Origin: Solimonas variicoloris DSM 15731
Lineage (GTDB): Bacteria; Pseudomonadota; Gammaproteobacteria; Nevskiales; Nevskiaceae
DNA: 64,000 nt
Assembly (NCBI RefSeq): GCF_000382285.1
Contig: NZ_KB907927.1
Coordinates: 124,001 to 188,000 of the forward strand
Direction of reading: 5' to 3'
The position numbers and the translations under genes were made by a program. Below are positions 19,299-31,193 of the stretch, in pieces; positions within the stretch are counted from its first letter, which is position 1; each line of letters opens with the position of its first letter. The notes under the pieces were generated by a model, which was not told the origin of the DNA, made no database searches, and was given only the letters and a program-made list of their open reading frames with translations.

Positions 19299-20047
19299 GA
19301 TTCGTTCGTCGCTGGCGGCGCGGCGGCGGTGCGCGGCCAGCGCGTTTGCGCGCGCCGCGCCGAGGCGTGCACCTCGGCGAGCGCGACGATGCGCTCGAGA
19401 TCGTCCGGATCGACATCGATGAACGAATCGATCTCTTTCAGCGCGTGCGCGAGATCGACGGGCTGCAGCGACAAGTAATTGCGTGCCGGCGCCGGGCGCG
19501 CCCGCACCCAGGCGACCGGATAGCGGCGCCAGCGGAACAGGGCGTTGAACAGGACGGCGACGGCCAGCATGACGACGACGTTGAGCAGCACCGGGTGCAG
19601 CAGGTAGTCGTAGCCGAGCGCGTGCACGGAGGGGCCGCCGATCACTGCCGTCAGCGCGGTCGCGCCGCCGGGCGGGTGCAGGCAGCGCAGATAGTGCATC
19701 GCCCCGAGCGCGAGACCCACTGCTGCCGCCGAGGCCAGTAGCGGATCATGCAGCCAGCGCTGGCAGCTCACGCCGGCGAGCGCGGACACCAGGTGTCCGC
19801 CGAAGACCGGCCACGGTTGCGACAGCGCGCCGTGCGGCACGCCGAACAGCAGCACGGCTGAGGCGCCCATGGAGGCGACGATCAGCATCTGCGCGCCGGC
19901 GTCGAGATCGCGGCCGAGCCCCAGTACCGCGGCAATCGCGACGAAACCGCCGAGCGCCGACAGCAGGCGTTCGGCATGGCTGACCGGGCTTTGCTCGACG
20001 CCGAGCCAGTGCAGCAGCCAGGGCAGTGAAAAACGGGGACTGTTCAC
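19271..20047 (-). CDS. HPP-family integral membrane protein
   Basis: A 258-residue protein with about four or five membrane helices and the family signature CLHPPGGATALTAVIGG. HPP proteins lack a settled role in most bacteria; cyanobacterial and plant relatives have been linked to nitrite transport. The last ~75 residues are soluble and charged. The start is GTG at 20047. The final codons overlap the 3' end of the propeller gene on the other strand. Family call firm, function unknown. Confidence 0.85.
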   Translation of the reverse strand: MNSPRFSLPWLLHWLGVEQSPVSHAERLLSALGGFVAIAAVLGLGRDLDAGAQMLIVASMGASAVLLFGVPHGALSQPWPVFGGHLVSALAGVSCQRWLHDPLLASAAAVGLALGAMHYLRCLHPPGGATALTAVIGGPSVHALGYDYLLHPVLLNVVVMLAVAVLFNALFRWRRYPVAWVRARPAPARNYLSLQPVDLAHALKEIDSFIDVDPDDLERIVALAEVHASARRAQTRWPRTAAAPPATNESQQRENRRA

Positions 20048-20084
20048 GCGTTCGCCGTTGAAGTCGTGAGATCAAGAAACATCG

Positions 20085-20115
20085 TCAAAAAGAGAGGGCG
20101 CCGCTGCGCCCTCTC
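20085..20115 (-). terminator. Rho-independent terminator of acnA
   Basis: A 9-bp perfect stem (GAGAGGGCG 20092-20100, CGCCCTCTC 20107-20115) with a six-base loop, followed on the minus strand by TTTTTG. It lies 78 bp past the acnA stop. Confidence 0.85.
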
Positions 20116-20192
20116 GCTTACTGCATGGACACCGCGGCGCCTTTGCCGCGGTGATCGCGCTACGCCGCCATCCGGCGCAGCCCGTCGCCGCC

Positions 20193-22859
<2,667 letters not shown>

Positions 22860-22985
22860 GGCGCGTTTCTCGGTATGGCTGCCGGGATGCCGCAAAGGCA
22901 GCGGTGGCTGGACATGAAGGTCTCGCGTGGCGAGCTTCGGATGCACTGATCGTCGCCATTATTGCGCAGCCCGTGCGGCGGCGGT

Positions 22986-23023
22986 AAAAAAATGAGCCCG
23001 CCGGTCTGCACCGGCGGGCTCAT
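22986..23023 (-). terminator. Rho-independent terminator of acnB
   Basis: A 13-bp perfect stem (22992-23004 with 23011-23023, loop TCTGCA) followed on the minus strand by a run of T. It is 84 bp past the acnB stop and separates acnB from acnA. Confidence 0.88.
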
Positions 23024-23107
23024 TCAACCGCTTGGGTACTGCATTTCGCACCGGCGCCCCACATCGACGCCGCACGGAGACGGCGCCGATGCGCGACGGG
23101 CGGGGCT

Positions 23108-25702
23108 TTAGGCCACTTCCACCGACTTCGCCGTCTCCGCGTACTCTTCGATCTTGTCGAAGTTCAGGTACTGGTAGATCTTGTCGGCGTTCTTGTCGAC
23201 GATGCCCATCTCGGCGAGGTACTCCTCGCGCGTCGGCAGCTTGCCCATCTTCGAGGCGATCGCCGCGAGTTCCGCCGAGCCGAGGAACACGTTGGTGTTC
23301 TTGCCGAGGCGGTTGGGGAAGTTGCGCGTCGAGGTCGAGATCGCCGTGGCGCCTTCCTTCATCTGCGCCTGGTTGCCCATGCACAGCGAGCAGCCCGGCA
23401 TTTCGGTGCGCGCACCGGCCGTGCCGAAGGTGTTGTAGACGCCTTCCTGCGTGAGCTTGGCGGCATCCATCTTGGTCGGCGGGGCCACCCACAGGCGCAC
23501 CGGGATGTCCTTCTTGCCCTCGAGTAGACGGCCGGCGGCGCGGAAGTGGCCGATGTTCGTCATGCACGAGCCGATGAAGGCCTCGTCGATCTTGGTGCCG
23601 GCCACTTCGGAGAGGAACTTGGCGTCATCCGGATCGTTCGGGCAGCAGACGATCGGTTCCTTGATCTCGTTGAGGTCGATCTCGATGACCGCGGCGTACT
23701 CGGCATCCTTGTCGGCTTCGAGCAGCTGCGGATTGGCGAGCCAGGCTTCCATCGCCTTGATGCGGCGTTCCAGCGTGCGCGCATCCTTGTAGCCGTCGGC
23801 GATCATGTTCTTCATCAGGACGATGTTCGAGTTCATGTACTCGATGATCGGTTCCTTGTTGAGCTTGATCGTGCAACCGGCGGCCGAGCGTTCGGCCGAG
23901 GCGTCGGACAGCTCAAAGGCCTGTTCGACCTTGAGGTTCGGCAGGCCTTCGATCTCGAGCACGCGGCCCGAGAAGATGTTCTTCTTGCCGGCCTTGGCGA
24001 CGGTCAGCAGACCCGCCTTGATCGCGTACAGCGGGATCGCGTGCACGAGGTCGCGCAGCGTCACGCCCGGCTGCATCTCACCCTTGAAGCGGACCAGCAC
24101 CGATTCCGGCATGTCGAGCGGCATCACGCCGGTCGCGGCGGCGAAGGCGACGAGGCCCGAGCCGGCCGGGAACGAAATGCCGATCGGGAAGCGCGTGTGC
24201 GAATCGCCGCCGGTGCCGACGGTATCCGGCAGCAGCAGGCGGTTCAGCCAGGAGTGGATGACGCCGTCGCCCGGGCGCAGCGCCACGCCGCCGCGGTTGC
24301 TGATGAAGGCCGGCAGTTCGCGATGGGTCTTGACGTCGACCGGCTTCGGATACGCGGCGGTGTGGCAGAAGGACTGCATCACCAGATCGGCCGAGAAGCC
24401 GAGGCAGGCGAGGTCCTTGAGTTCGTCGCGCGTCATCGGACCGGTGGTGTCCTGCGAGCCGACCGTCGTCATCTTCGGTTCGCAGTAGGTGCCCGGACGG
24501 ATGCCCTGGCCTTCCGGCAGGCCGCAGGCGCGGCCGACCATCTTCTGCGCCAGCGTGTAGCCCTTGCCGGTGTCCTTCGGCGAAGAAGGCAGGCGGAACA
24601 GGGTCGAGGCGGGCAGGCCGAGGAATTCGCGCGCCTTGGCGGTCAGCGAGCGGCCGATGATGAGGTTGATGCGGCCGCCGGCGCGCACTTCGTCGAGCAG
24701 CACCTGGCTCTTGAGTTCGAAGTTGGCGGCGACGGCGCCGTCCTTTTCGATCTTGCCTTCGTACGGGAAGATGTCGAGGACATCGCCCATTTCAAACTTG
24801 GAAACGTCGACTTCGATCGGCAGCGAGCCCGAGTCTTCCTGGGTGTTGAAGAAGATCGGCGCGATCTTGCCGCCGAGCGTCACGCCGCCGTAGCGCTTGT
24901 TCGGCACGAACGGGATGTCTTCGCCGGTCGCCCAGATCACGCTGTTGGTCGCCGACTTGCGCGACGAGCCGGTGCCGACCACGTCGCCGACGTAGGCAAC
25001 GACGTTGCCCTTCTTCTTGAGGTCCTCGATGAACTGGATCGGGCCGCGCTTGCCTTCCTCTTCCGGCTTGAAGGCGGCGTCCGGGCGGACCATCTTCAGC
25101 ATCGCGAGGTAGTGCAGCGGGATGTCCGGGCGGCTCCACGCATCCGGCGCCGGCGACAGGTCGTCGGTGTTGGTCTCGCCCGGCACCTTGAACACGGTGA
25201 CGGTGATCTTCTTGGCGACTTCCGGGCGGCTGGTGAACCACTCGGCGTCGGCCCAGGACTGGATCACGGCCTTGGCGTTGGCATTGCCGGCCTTGGCCAG
25301 CTCGGCGACATCGTGGAAGAAGTCGAACATCAGCAGCGTCTTCTTCAGCGCGTCGGCGGCAACGGCGCCGACTTCGGCGTCGGCCAGCAGCTCGATCAGC
25401 GGCTTGACGTTGTAGCCGCCGACCATCGTGCCGAGCAGTTCGGTGGCCTTGGCGCGCGAAATCAGGCCGACCTTGATGTCGCCGTGGGCGACGGCGGCGA
25501 GGAACGATGCCTTGACCTTGGCGGCGTCATCGACGCCCGGCGGCACGCGGTGCGTGAGCAGGTCCACGAGGAAAGCCTCTTCGCCCGCCGGCGGGTTCTT
25601 GATCAGTTCGATCACTTCGGCGGTCTGCTGTGCGGTCAGCGGCAGCGGCGGAATGCCGAGAGCGGCGCGCTCGGCAAGGTGTTGGCGATAGGCTTGCAGC
25701 AT
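23108..25702 (-). CDS. acnB: Aconitate hydratase B
   Basis: An 864-residue AcnB (E. coli 865), the main TCA-cycle aconitase. The domain order differs from AcnA: a HEAT-like domain first, then the swivel domain ([19 protein letters not shown]), then the cluster domains. Cluster cysteines are in [11 protein letters not shown] and the pair [10 protein letters not shown]. The start at 25702 ([22 protein letters not shown]) is the typical N-terminus; a frame continuing to 25816 has no similarity. Its own terminator follows. Confidence 0.97.
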   Translation of the reverse strand: MLQAYRQHLAERAALGIPPLPLTAQQTAEVIELIKNPPAGEEAFLVDLLTHRVPPGVDDAAKVKASFLAAVAHGDIKVGLISRAKATELLGTMVGGYNVKPLIELLADAEVGAVAADALKKTLLMFDFFHDVAELAKAGNANAKAVIQSWADAEWFTSRPEVAKKITVTVFKVPGETNTDDLSPAPDAWSRPDIPLHYLAMLKMVRPDAAFKPEEEGKRGPIQFIEDLKKKGNVVAYVGDVVGTGSSRKSATNSVIWATGEDIPFVPNKRYGGVTLGGKIAPIFFNTQEDSGSLPIEVDVSKFEMGDVLDIFPYEGKIEKDGAVAANFELKSQVLLDEVRAGGRINLIIGRSLTAKAREFLGLPASTLFRLPSSPKDTGKGYTLAQKMVGRACGLPEGQGIRPGTYCEPKMTTVGSQDTTGPMTRDELKDLACLGFSADLVMQSFCHTAAYPKPVDVKTHRELPAFISNRGGVALRPGDGVIHSWLNRLLLPDTVGTGGDSHTRFPIGISFPAGSGLVAFAAATGVMPLDMPESVLVRFKGEMQPGVTLRDLVHAIPLYAIKAGLLTVAKAGKKNIFSGRVLEIEGLPNLKVEQAFELSDASAERSAAGCTIKLNKEPIIEYMNSNIVLMKNMIADGYKDARTLERRIKAMEAWLANPQLLEADKDAEYAAVIEIDLNEIKEPIVCCPNDPDDAKFLSEVAGTKIDEAFIGSCMTNIGHFRAAGRLLEGKKDIPVRLWVAPPTKMDAAKLTQEGVYNTFGTAGARTEMPGCSLCMGNQAQMKEGATAISTSTRNFPNRLGKNTNVFLGSAELAAIASKMGKLPTREEYLAEMGIVDKNADKIYQYLNFDKIEEYAETAKSVEVA

Positions 25703-25883
25703 GGTGTTTGGCGGTCCGGTTTCGAAAGAACGGGGATCTGCGGCCGCGCCATCACCCTGGAATCCGCAACGCTGGGGCTCACGGGGCGCTGCGCGCCGCG
25801 ACCGCCATTGTAGCATCGGACGCTTTCGCGGAGCGCGGCTTGAAGCGCACGGCTGCGGCCGATGCGCTGCCGGCGCGGCCGTT

Positions 25884-27269
25884 TCAGCCCGCCGCGCGGC
25901 GTTCGAACAGCGCGCGGACGATGTCGCGGTGGGCGTGGCGGTCGAGCCGGTAGCCCCACAGCGCGACCATCGACAGCAGCGCGCCGGCCGCCGGAATCAG
26001 CGCGACGCTGCTGCGGATCGCCTGCAGCGCGCCAGCCTGCTGTGTCTGGTTGGCGACAAAGCCGCTGGCATCGAACAGCAGGCCCAGCAGCAGCGCCGAC
26101 AGGCCGATCGCGATTTTCTGCGTGAACGAGGCGATGCCGAAAACCTTGGCCTCGTCGCGGCGGCCGAAATGCCACTCGTTGTACTCGACGGTGTCCGGCA
26201 GCATGGCCCAGAAGCAGATGGCATGCGAGGTCATGCTGAGCGCCACCGCGGTCAGCAGCGCGATCGACAGCGGCAGCGGCAAATCGACCGGCAAGGCCAG
26301 CGGCAGCGCCGCCGCCGCGGTCGCCACGCTACCGAGCAGCCAGCCGGCGCGCTTGCTGGTGCGGCGGATGATCCAGACCCAAAGCGGTGCGCTGACGACG
26401 CTGACCGCCGTCAGCAGCGGCACCGCGTAAGGAATCAGCGCCTCGGCGCCGAGCACGTACTTGAAGAAGTACACCAGCGTGCGCGTATGCAGCGTCAGGG
26501 TCAGCGAGATCACGAACTTGCCGGCCAGCAGGCGCAGCAGCGGCGGGCTGGCGCGGACCACGCGCAGGAAGGCGAGGGCGTCCGGCACGAAGGTGCGGGC
26601 GTGCGCCGCGCTGACCGCGGCACGCGGGCGCTCATGGACGGCCGCGAAACAGGCGACGAAGCTCGCCGTCGCCAGGGCGCCGATCAGCGCCGCCGCCGCG
26701 GTGTACGCGGCGTGACCGGCGCCGAACGCCGCGGCCAGACTCGGCAGCAGATAGGCGACCGCGGCGCCGCCGAGGAAAGCCAGCTGCATGCGCAGGCCGG
26801 TCAGCGCGGTGCGCTCGTCGCTGTCCTCGGTGATCGCGACCGACAGCGAGCTGTACGGAATGGCGACCGCCGTATAGAGGGTGCGCACGATGATGTGCGT
26901 GACGAGCGTGTAGGCGAGGAGCCAGGGCAGCGGCAGTGCCGGGCCGGAAAAGGCCAGTGCGAACGCCAGCGCCAGCGGCACCGAACCGTACAGCAGGAAG
27001 CTGCGGTAGTTGCCAAGGCGGCCGCGCACGCGGTCGGCGACGACGCCCATCAAGGGGTCGCTGACGCAGTCCCACAGCGATGCGACGAAGAACGACAGGC
27101 CGGCCCATGCCACCGGAATGCCGAGCACGTCGGTGTAGAAGAAGATCAGGAACAGGCCCAGGCCCTGCCAGTACAGGTTGAGGCCGAAATCGCCGACTGC
27201 GAAGCCGAGCCGCTCGCGCAGCGGCAGGCCGCGACGCGCACGAACGCTGGCGGACGGCGGCTGCGGCAT
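25884..27269 (-). CDS. MFS transporter, GPH (glycoside-pentoside-hexuronide:cation symporter)-like
   Basis: A 461-residue membrane protein with 12 predicted helices. The pattern [30 protein letters not shown] near the start and [28 protein letters not shown] are typical of GPH symporters (MelB/LacS/UidB relatives), as is [22 protein letters not shown]. It would import a disaccharide or glycoside with H+ or Na+. It is divergent from a LacI-family regulator 135 bp away and belongs to a sugar-utilisation locus with the receptor, GH3 enzyme and second porter. ATG 27269 has a GGGGGA ribosome site. Substrate not determinable. Confidence 0.82.
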   Translation of the reverse strand: MPQPPSASVRARRGLPLRERLGFAVGDFGLNLYWQGLGLFLIFFYTDVLGIPVAWAGLSFFVASLWDCVSDPLMGVVADRVRGRLGNYRSFLLYGSVPLALAFALAFSGPALPLPWLLAYTLVTHIIVRTLYTAVAIPYSSLSVAITEDSDERTALTGLRMQLAFLGGAAVAYLLPSLAAAFGAGHAAYTAAAALIGALATASFVACFAAVHERPRAAVSAAHARTFVPDALAFLRVVRASPPLLRLLAGKFVISLTLTLHTRTLVYFFKYVLGAEALIPYAVPLLTAVSVVSAPLWVWIIRRTSKRAGWLLGSVATAAAALPLALPVDLPLPLSIALLTAVALSMTSHAICFWAMLPDTVEYNEWHFGRRDEAKVFGIASFTQKIAIGLSALLLGLLFDASGFVANQTQQAGALQAIRSSVALIPAAGALLSMVALWGYRLDRHAHRDIVRALFERRAAG

Positions 27270-27404
27270 GCTTCCCCCTGGAACGGTCATCGGCGGGCAA
27301 CGGTCGGCGACGATGGCGCAGTCTCGCACGCACCGCCGGGCCACGAAACTTCTGCAGCGCTACCATAACGGACAGACGTGGCGCGACAGCGCGAAGGGAA
27401 GGCG

Positions 27405-28445
27405 ATGAAGCCAGGCGACCGCAAACCGACGATCAACGATGTAGCCCGCCTCGCCGGGGTTTCGATCAAGACCGTTTCACGCGTCATCAACAAGGAGCCG
27501 AACGTTCGCGACGAAGTGCGCGAGCGCGTGCTGCGTGCGACGACGCAGCTCGGCTATCGGCCGAACTTTTCGGCGCGCAGCCTCGCCGGGCAGCGCTCGT
27601 ATCTGGTCGGCTACCTGTTCGGCGATGCCGGCGGCGACTACGCGCACCGCGTCGAAGTCGGCATCCTCGACCGCTGCCGCGCCGCCGGCTATCACCTGCT
27701 GGTCGAACAGATCGACGCCGCGGCGCCCGACGTCGCCGAACGCACCGCGGCGCTGGTCACCCAGCTGCGCCTCGATGGTGTCGTGCTGACGCCGCCGATC
27801 ACCGACCATGCCGATGTGCTGCGCGTGCTGCGCGAGGTCGGCGTGCCGTACGTGCGCATCGCGCCGGACCGCCACGACGACGTCTCGCCGTTCGTCGAGA
27901 TCGACGACGAGGCGGCCGCCTGCGAGCTGACCACGCATCTGATCGGCCTCGGCCACCGCCGCATCGGTTTCATCAAGGGCGACCCCGGCCATGCCGCGGC
28001 GCGCCTGCGCTACGACGGCTTCTGCCGGGCCCTGCGCGAGCACGGCCTCGAACTGCAGCCCGCGTTCATCGGCCAGGGCGATTTCTCTTATGCCTCGGGG
28101 CTCGCGGCGGCGCGTGGCCTGCTGCGCGGCGACCAGCGGCCGAGCGCGGTGTTCGCCGGCAACGACGACATGGCGGCGGCGGTGATCGCCGTTGCGCACG
28201 AGGCCGGCCTGCGCGTGCCGGGCGAGCTGTCGGTGGTCGGCTTCGATGATGCACCGATCGCCGGCGTGGTCTGGCCGCCGCTGACGACGGTCCGTCAGCC
28301 GATCGTGCGGATGGCCGAGACCGCCGCCGAGCTGCTGCTGACGCGGGCCGCGCCGAAGCGCGGCGGCGAAGCCGGCGAGACACCGCCGCGACACCGGCTT
28401 GCCTACGAGATCTGTCTGCGCCGTTCGACCGCGCCGCCGGCCTGA
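27405..28445 (+). CDS. LacI-family transcriptional regulator
   Basis: A 346-residue LacI-type repressor: the DNA-binding headpiece TINDVARLAGVSIKTVSRVINKEP (about 9-33) and a periplasmic-binding-protein-like ligand domain ending around residue 340. The ATG at 27405 follows GAAGGGAAGGCG. It lies between the GPH transporter (divergent) and the TonB receptor (convergent), which makes it the natural candidate to bind the twin operators at 31045-31062 and 37535-37552. A GACAGCG half-site also occurs at 27385-27391, over its own ribosome site. The inducer sugar is unknown; beta-glucosides are likely given the GH3 gene. Confidence 0.92.
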   Translation: MKPGDRKPTINDVARLAGVSIKTVSRVINKEPNVRDEVRERVLRATTQLGYRPNFSARSLAGQRSYLVGYLFGDAGGDYAHRVEVGILDRCRAAGYHLLVEQIDAAAPDVAERTAALVTQLRLDGVVLTPPITDHADVLRVLREVGVPYVRIAPDRHDDVSPFVEIDDEAAACELTTHLIGLGHRRIGFIKGDPGHAAARLRYDGFCRALREHGLELQPAFIGQGDFSYASGLAAARGLLRGDQRPSAVFAGNDDMAAAVIAVAHEAGLRVPGELSVVGFDDAPIAGVVWPPLTTVRQPIVRMAETAAELLLTRAAPKRGGEAGETPPRHRLAYEICLRRSTAPPA

Positions 28446-28450
28446 ACGAC

Positions 28451-28476
28451 GGCGCCCCGGACGCAGCCGGGGTGCC
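28451..28476. terminator. Hairpin between convergent lacI-type gene and TonB receptor
   Basis: GGCGCCCCGG (28451-28460) pairs with CCGGGGTGCC (28467-28476) over a 6-nt loop, between two convergent stops. There is no T-run on either side, so intrinsic termination is uncertain. Confidence 0.35.
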
Positions 28477-28519
28477 GTTGCCGCCATGGTGATCCCGTGC
28501 CGGGACCCGATGCCGCGGG

Positions 28520-30952
28520 CTAGAACTCGATGCCGAAGTTGGCGCCGAAGGTCCGCGGCGGCAGGTACTGCGCCTGCCAGACGCCGAAGGCGTTCTGGGC
28601 GCTGGTCTTGACGTCGTCGTCCTCGAGGTTGCGCACGTAGACGTCGACATACCAGGGCTGCTGCGCCGCCGCCGTGTAGCGCAGCGCCAGATCGGTGCGC
28701 GTGTAGGCATCCTGGCGGTCGCCCTCGCCGAGGTTGAAAACGCTGAGCCAGCTCGCCGTCTCGTAGTGGACTGCGACGCGCGGCGCCAGCACCGCGCCGT
28801 TGCCGAGATGGAACTTGTGCTCGTACAGCAGCTGCGCGGCAAAGCTCGGCGCGTGCGGCAGCTCGTTGTCGGTGACGTCGAGGCAGCTGCTGACGCCGGC
28901 GACCGGGTTGCCGTGGCGGTCGACGCAGGGGGCGGGCAGCGCGTAGTCGTTGCTGCCGGCGATCAGCTCGCCGAGCTGGGTGTGCGTGTAGGCCATCGAC
29001 AGCTGCACGCGATCGTCGCGCGTGATCCGGGCGGCGAGCTCGGATTCGATGCCCCAGACCTTGGCGCCTTCGGCGTTCGAGGTCGCCAGCGAATGGGTGC
29101 CGTCGGGGTTGGTGACCGGGGCGCTGAACTGGAAGTCGGTGAAGTCCTCGTAGTAGACGGCGTTATTCCACGTCAGCTTGCCGCCGAAGAAGGTGTTCTT
29201 GATACCGAGCTCGTAGTTCGTCAGCTCTTCCGGCCCGTACTCGCGGCCGCCGTCCTGCAGGCCGCCCGACTTGTAGCCGGTCGAGACGCTGGCGTAGCCG
29301 AGGAAGTCCTTGCTGAAGTCGTAGGACACGCGCGCCAGCCAGGTCAGCTTGTTGCCGCTGTAGTGGCCGTCGTTGTGCTGGTAGGCGGTGAAGCCCGAAC
29401 CCGGCGCGCGCGGGTCGGTGCTCGGGTCGATCGGCACCTCGCCGAGCGCCGGCGGATTGTTGGCCGGATCCCAGCCGTTGTTGGTGCCGCCTTCGTTCTT
29501 GCGGTCGTCGGCGGTGTAGCGCAGGCCGCCGGTCAGGTGCAACGCGTCCGTCAGGTTCCAGGTCGCCTGGCCGAACACGGCCTTCGAATCGACCGTCTCC
29601 TTCGGCTGGATGAACGAGCCCTGCCACGACACCGTGCCCTGCTGGGTGCCGTTGAAGATCGGGATGTCGAAGCGGATGCCGTTGTCCTCGGCGGCGTAGT
29701 AGAGGCCGAGGATCCAGTCGACGGTGTGCTGGCCGCGCGACTGCAGCTGCAGCTCGTGGCTCTGGTTCTTGTACGTCGACCAGTTGGTGCGGTCCTCCTG
29801 GAAGGTGGCACCGCTGGCGAAACTGGTCGGCGCCAGCGCGCCGCCGTCCTGATCGAACGTCGACTGGCCGGAGTAGCGCGAGAAGCCGGCGATGTAGGCG
29901 AACTCGAGATCGTCGCTGATCGTGTAGTCGACGCGGCTGCGCAGCGTCGTCACGTCGCGGTCGACGTAGGGCGCGGTGTCGATCAGCGCCGACCAGCGGT
30001 CCTGGCCGGCGCGTGGCGTCTGCATCAGGTTCATGTTGGGGGTGCCGCGGTCGACGAAGTATTCGTACGACAGCGTCCAGCTCAGCCTGTCGAGCGGCTG
30101 CCAGAGCGCGCTGACGCGCAGCGCGCTCTGATCCTGCGCGTTGTACTTGTCGCCGCCCTGCACGAACAGGTTCGGATCGATCGCTTCGAACGGCTTGGTG
30201 CCGCCGCTGGCGGCGTAGGCGGCCTGCTGCTCGGCGAGGCTCGGCAGCTTCGGCGACTGGTAGTCGACGTAGCCGTCGTGCTGCTCGTGCACGAAGGCCA
30301 GGCGCACCGCCAGCGTGTCGGCCAGCGGCAGATTCAGCGCGCCGCGCGCGCCGAAGCGGGCATAGTCGCCGATGCCGCCTTCGAGCGCGGCCGAGGTCTG
30401 GCCGAGCACCGGCTTGGCGGTCTGCATATTGACCGCGCCGACCGTCGAGTTGCGGCCCCACAGCGTGCCCTGCGGTCCGCGCAGGACCTCGATTGCGCTC
30501 ATGTCGAACAGCAGCGAGGTCGCGCCCTCGGCGCGTGGCGAGTAGATGCCGTCGACGAAGATCGCGACCTCCGGATCGGCGTACTCGGTCTTGGCGCTGT
30601 CGTTGCCGATGCCGCGCATCGTCATCGTGATGACGCCGTGGTCGCCCTGCGTCGTCGCCTGGAAGCTCGGCACGAGATGGACCACGTCCTGCACGGTCTG
30701 TACGTGGGCGTCGGCGAGGGCCTGCGCATCGAGCGCGGTGACGGCGACCGGCGTGTCCTGCAGCGAGGTCGTGCGCTTGGTGGCGGTGACGATGACCTCG
30801 GCGATCGCGTCGTCGGCGGGCGCGGCCCCGGCCGCCGGCGCCGCCGCTTCCTGCGCGCGCGCGGCCTGCGTTCCGGCGAGAAAGGCCAGCGCGGCGGCCT
30901 GTGTCGTGAACAGTCCGGTCTTCTTGCGGAACGTGAAATCCCTACGGCCCAT
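28520..30952 (-). CDS. TonB-dependent outer-membrane receptor
   Basis: An 810-residue TonB-dependent receptor. The signal peptide ends near ARA-QE (33/34). A plug domain (about 60-190) follows with TSLQDTPVAVTALDAQAL, MRGIGND and IEVLRGPQGTLWGRNSTVGAVN. The rest is a 22-strand barrel ending in Phe (FGANFGIEF). It imports a large or scarce substrate across the outer membrane using TonB energy. Neighbours (LacI regulator, GPH transporter, halogenase homologue, GH3, MFS porter) indicate an oligosaccharide and not iron, as in carbohydrate-utilisation loci of Xanthomonas and Caulobacter. An 18-bp LacI-type operator lies 93 bp upstream. Confidence 0.93.
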   Translation of the reverse strand: MGRRDFTFRKKTGLFTTQAAALAFLAGTQAARAQEAAAPAAGAAPADDAIAEVIVTATKRTTSLQDTPVAVTALDAQALADAHVQTVQDVVHLVPSFQATTQGDHGVITMTMRGIGNDSAKTEYADPEVAIFVDGIYSPRAEGATSLLFDMSAIEVLRGPQGTLWGRNSTVGAVNMQTAKPVLGQTSAALEGGIGDYARFGARGALNLPLADTLAVRLAFVHEQHDGYVDYQSPKLPSLAEQQAAYAASGGTKPFEAIDPNLFVQGGDKYNAQDQSALRVSALWQPLDRLSWTLSYEYFVDRGTPNMNLMQTPRAGQDRWSALIDTAPYVDRDVTTLRSRVDYTISDDLEFAYIAGFSRYSGQSTFDQDGGALAPTSFASGATFQEDRTNWSTYKNQSHELQLQSRGQHTVDWILGLYYAAEDNGIRFDIPIFNGTQQGTVSWQGSFIQPKETVDSKAVFGQATWNLTDALHLTGGLRYTADDRKNEGGTNNGWDPANNPPALGEVPIDPSTDPRAPGSGFTAYQHNDGHYSGNKLTWLARVSYDFSKDFLGYASVSTGYKSGGLQDGGREYGPEELTNYELGIKNTFFGGKLTWNNAVYYEDFTDFQFSAPVTNPDGTHSLATSNAEGAKVWGIESELAARITRDDRVQLSMAYTHTQLGELIAGSNDYALPAPCVDRHGNPVAGVSSCLDVTDNELPHAPSFAAQLLYEHKFHLGNGAVLAPRVAVHYETASWLSVFNLGEGDRQDAYTRTDLALRYTAAAQQPWYVDVYVRNLEDDDVKTSAQNAFGVWQAQYLPPRTFGANFGIEF

Positions 30953-31044
30953 CGGTATCTCCTCTCGTGGCGTGGCGCCTTATGTCTTGAACGGTCCGCG
31001 CACATGGGCGCCGCCGTTCTTGTATTGGCGGCGATGCTGCCGCC

Positions 31045-31062
31045 AAAAGACAACGCTGTTAA
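31045..31062 (-). promoter_or_regulatory. LacI-type operator upstream of TonB receptor
   Basis: AAAAGACAACGCTGTTAA (plus strand) has a central CG and half-sites GACAAC/GCTGTT. It matches the site at 37535-37552 in 17 of 18 bases. Read on the minus strand its edge gives TTAACA, a -35-like hexamer, so a bound repressor would cover the receptor promoter. The 241-bp gap also serves the divergent halogenase gene. Confidence 0.75.
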
Positions 31063-31193
31063 TAGGTCAAGGAAGGCGCCTGCGTGCCGCTGCCAGGCAG
31101 AACCGGAAGCCGCGCAGCGGCTGTCATCAGACACAATGACAGCGCTATCATCGGCGGATAGAAGCGGTTCGAACCGCGCAGGAGGAGAAACGG

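Noticed and set aside
23546-25813. 755-codon plus-strand frame across acnB
   Set aside because: Shadow of acnB: Asp/Arg/His-rich translation, no motif, no ribosome site.
27333-27391. Third LacI operator between the GPH transporter and the lacI-type gene
   Set aside because: Only a half-site (GACAGCG) and a weak GCAGCGCTACC dyad were found; too poor to call as the same operator.
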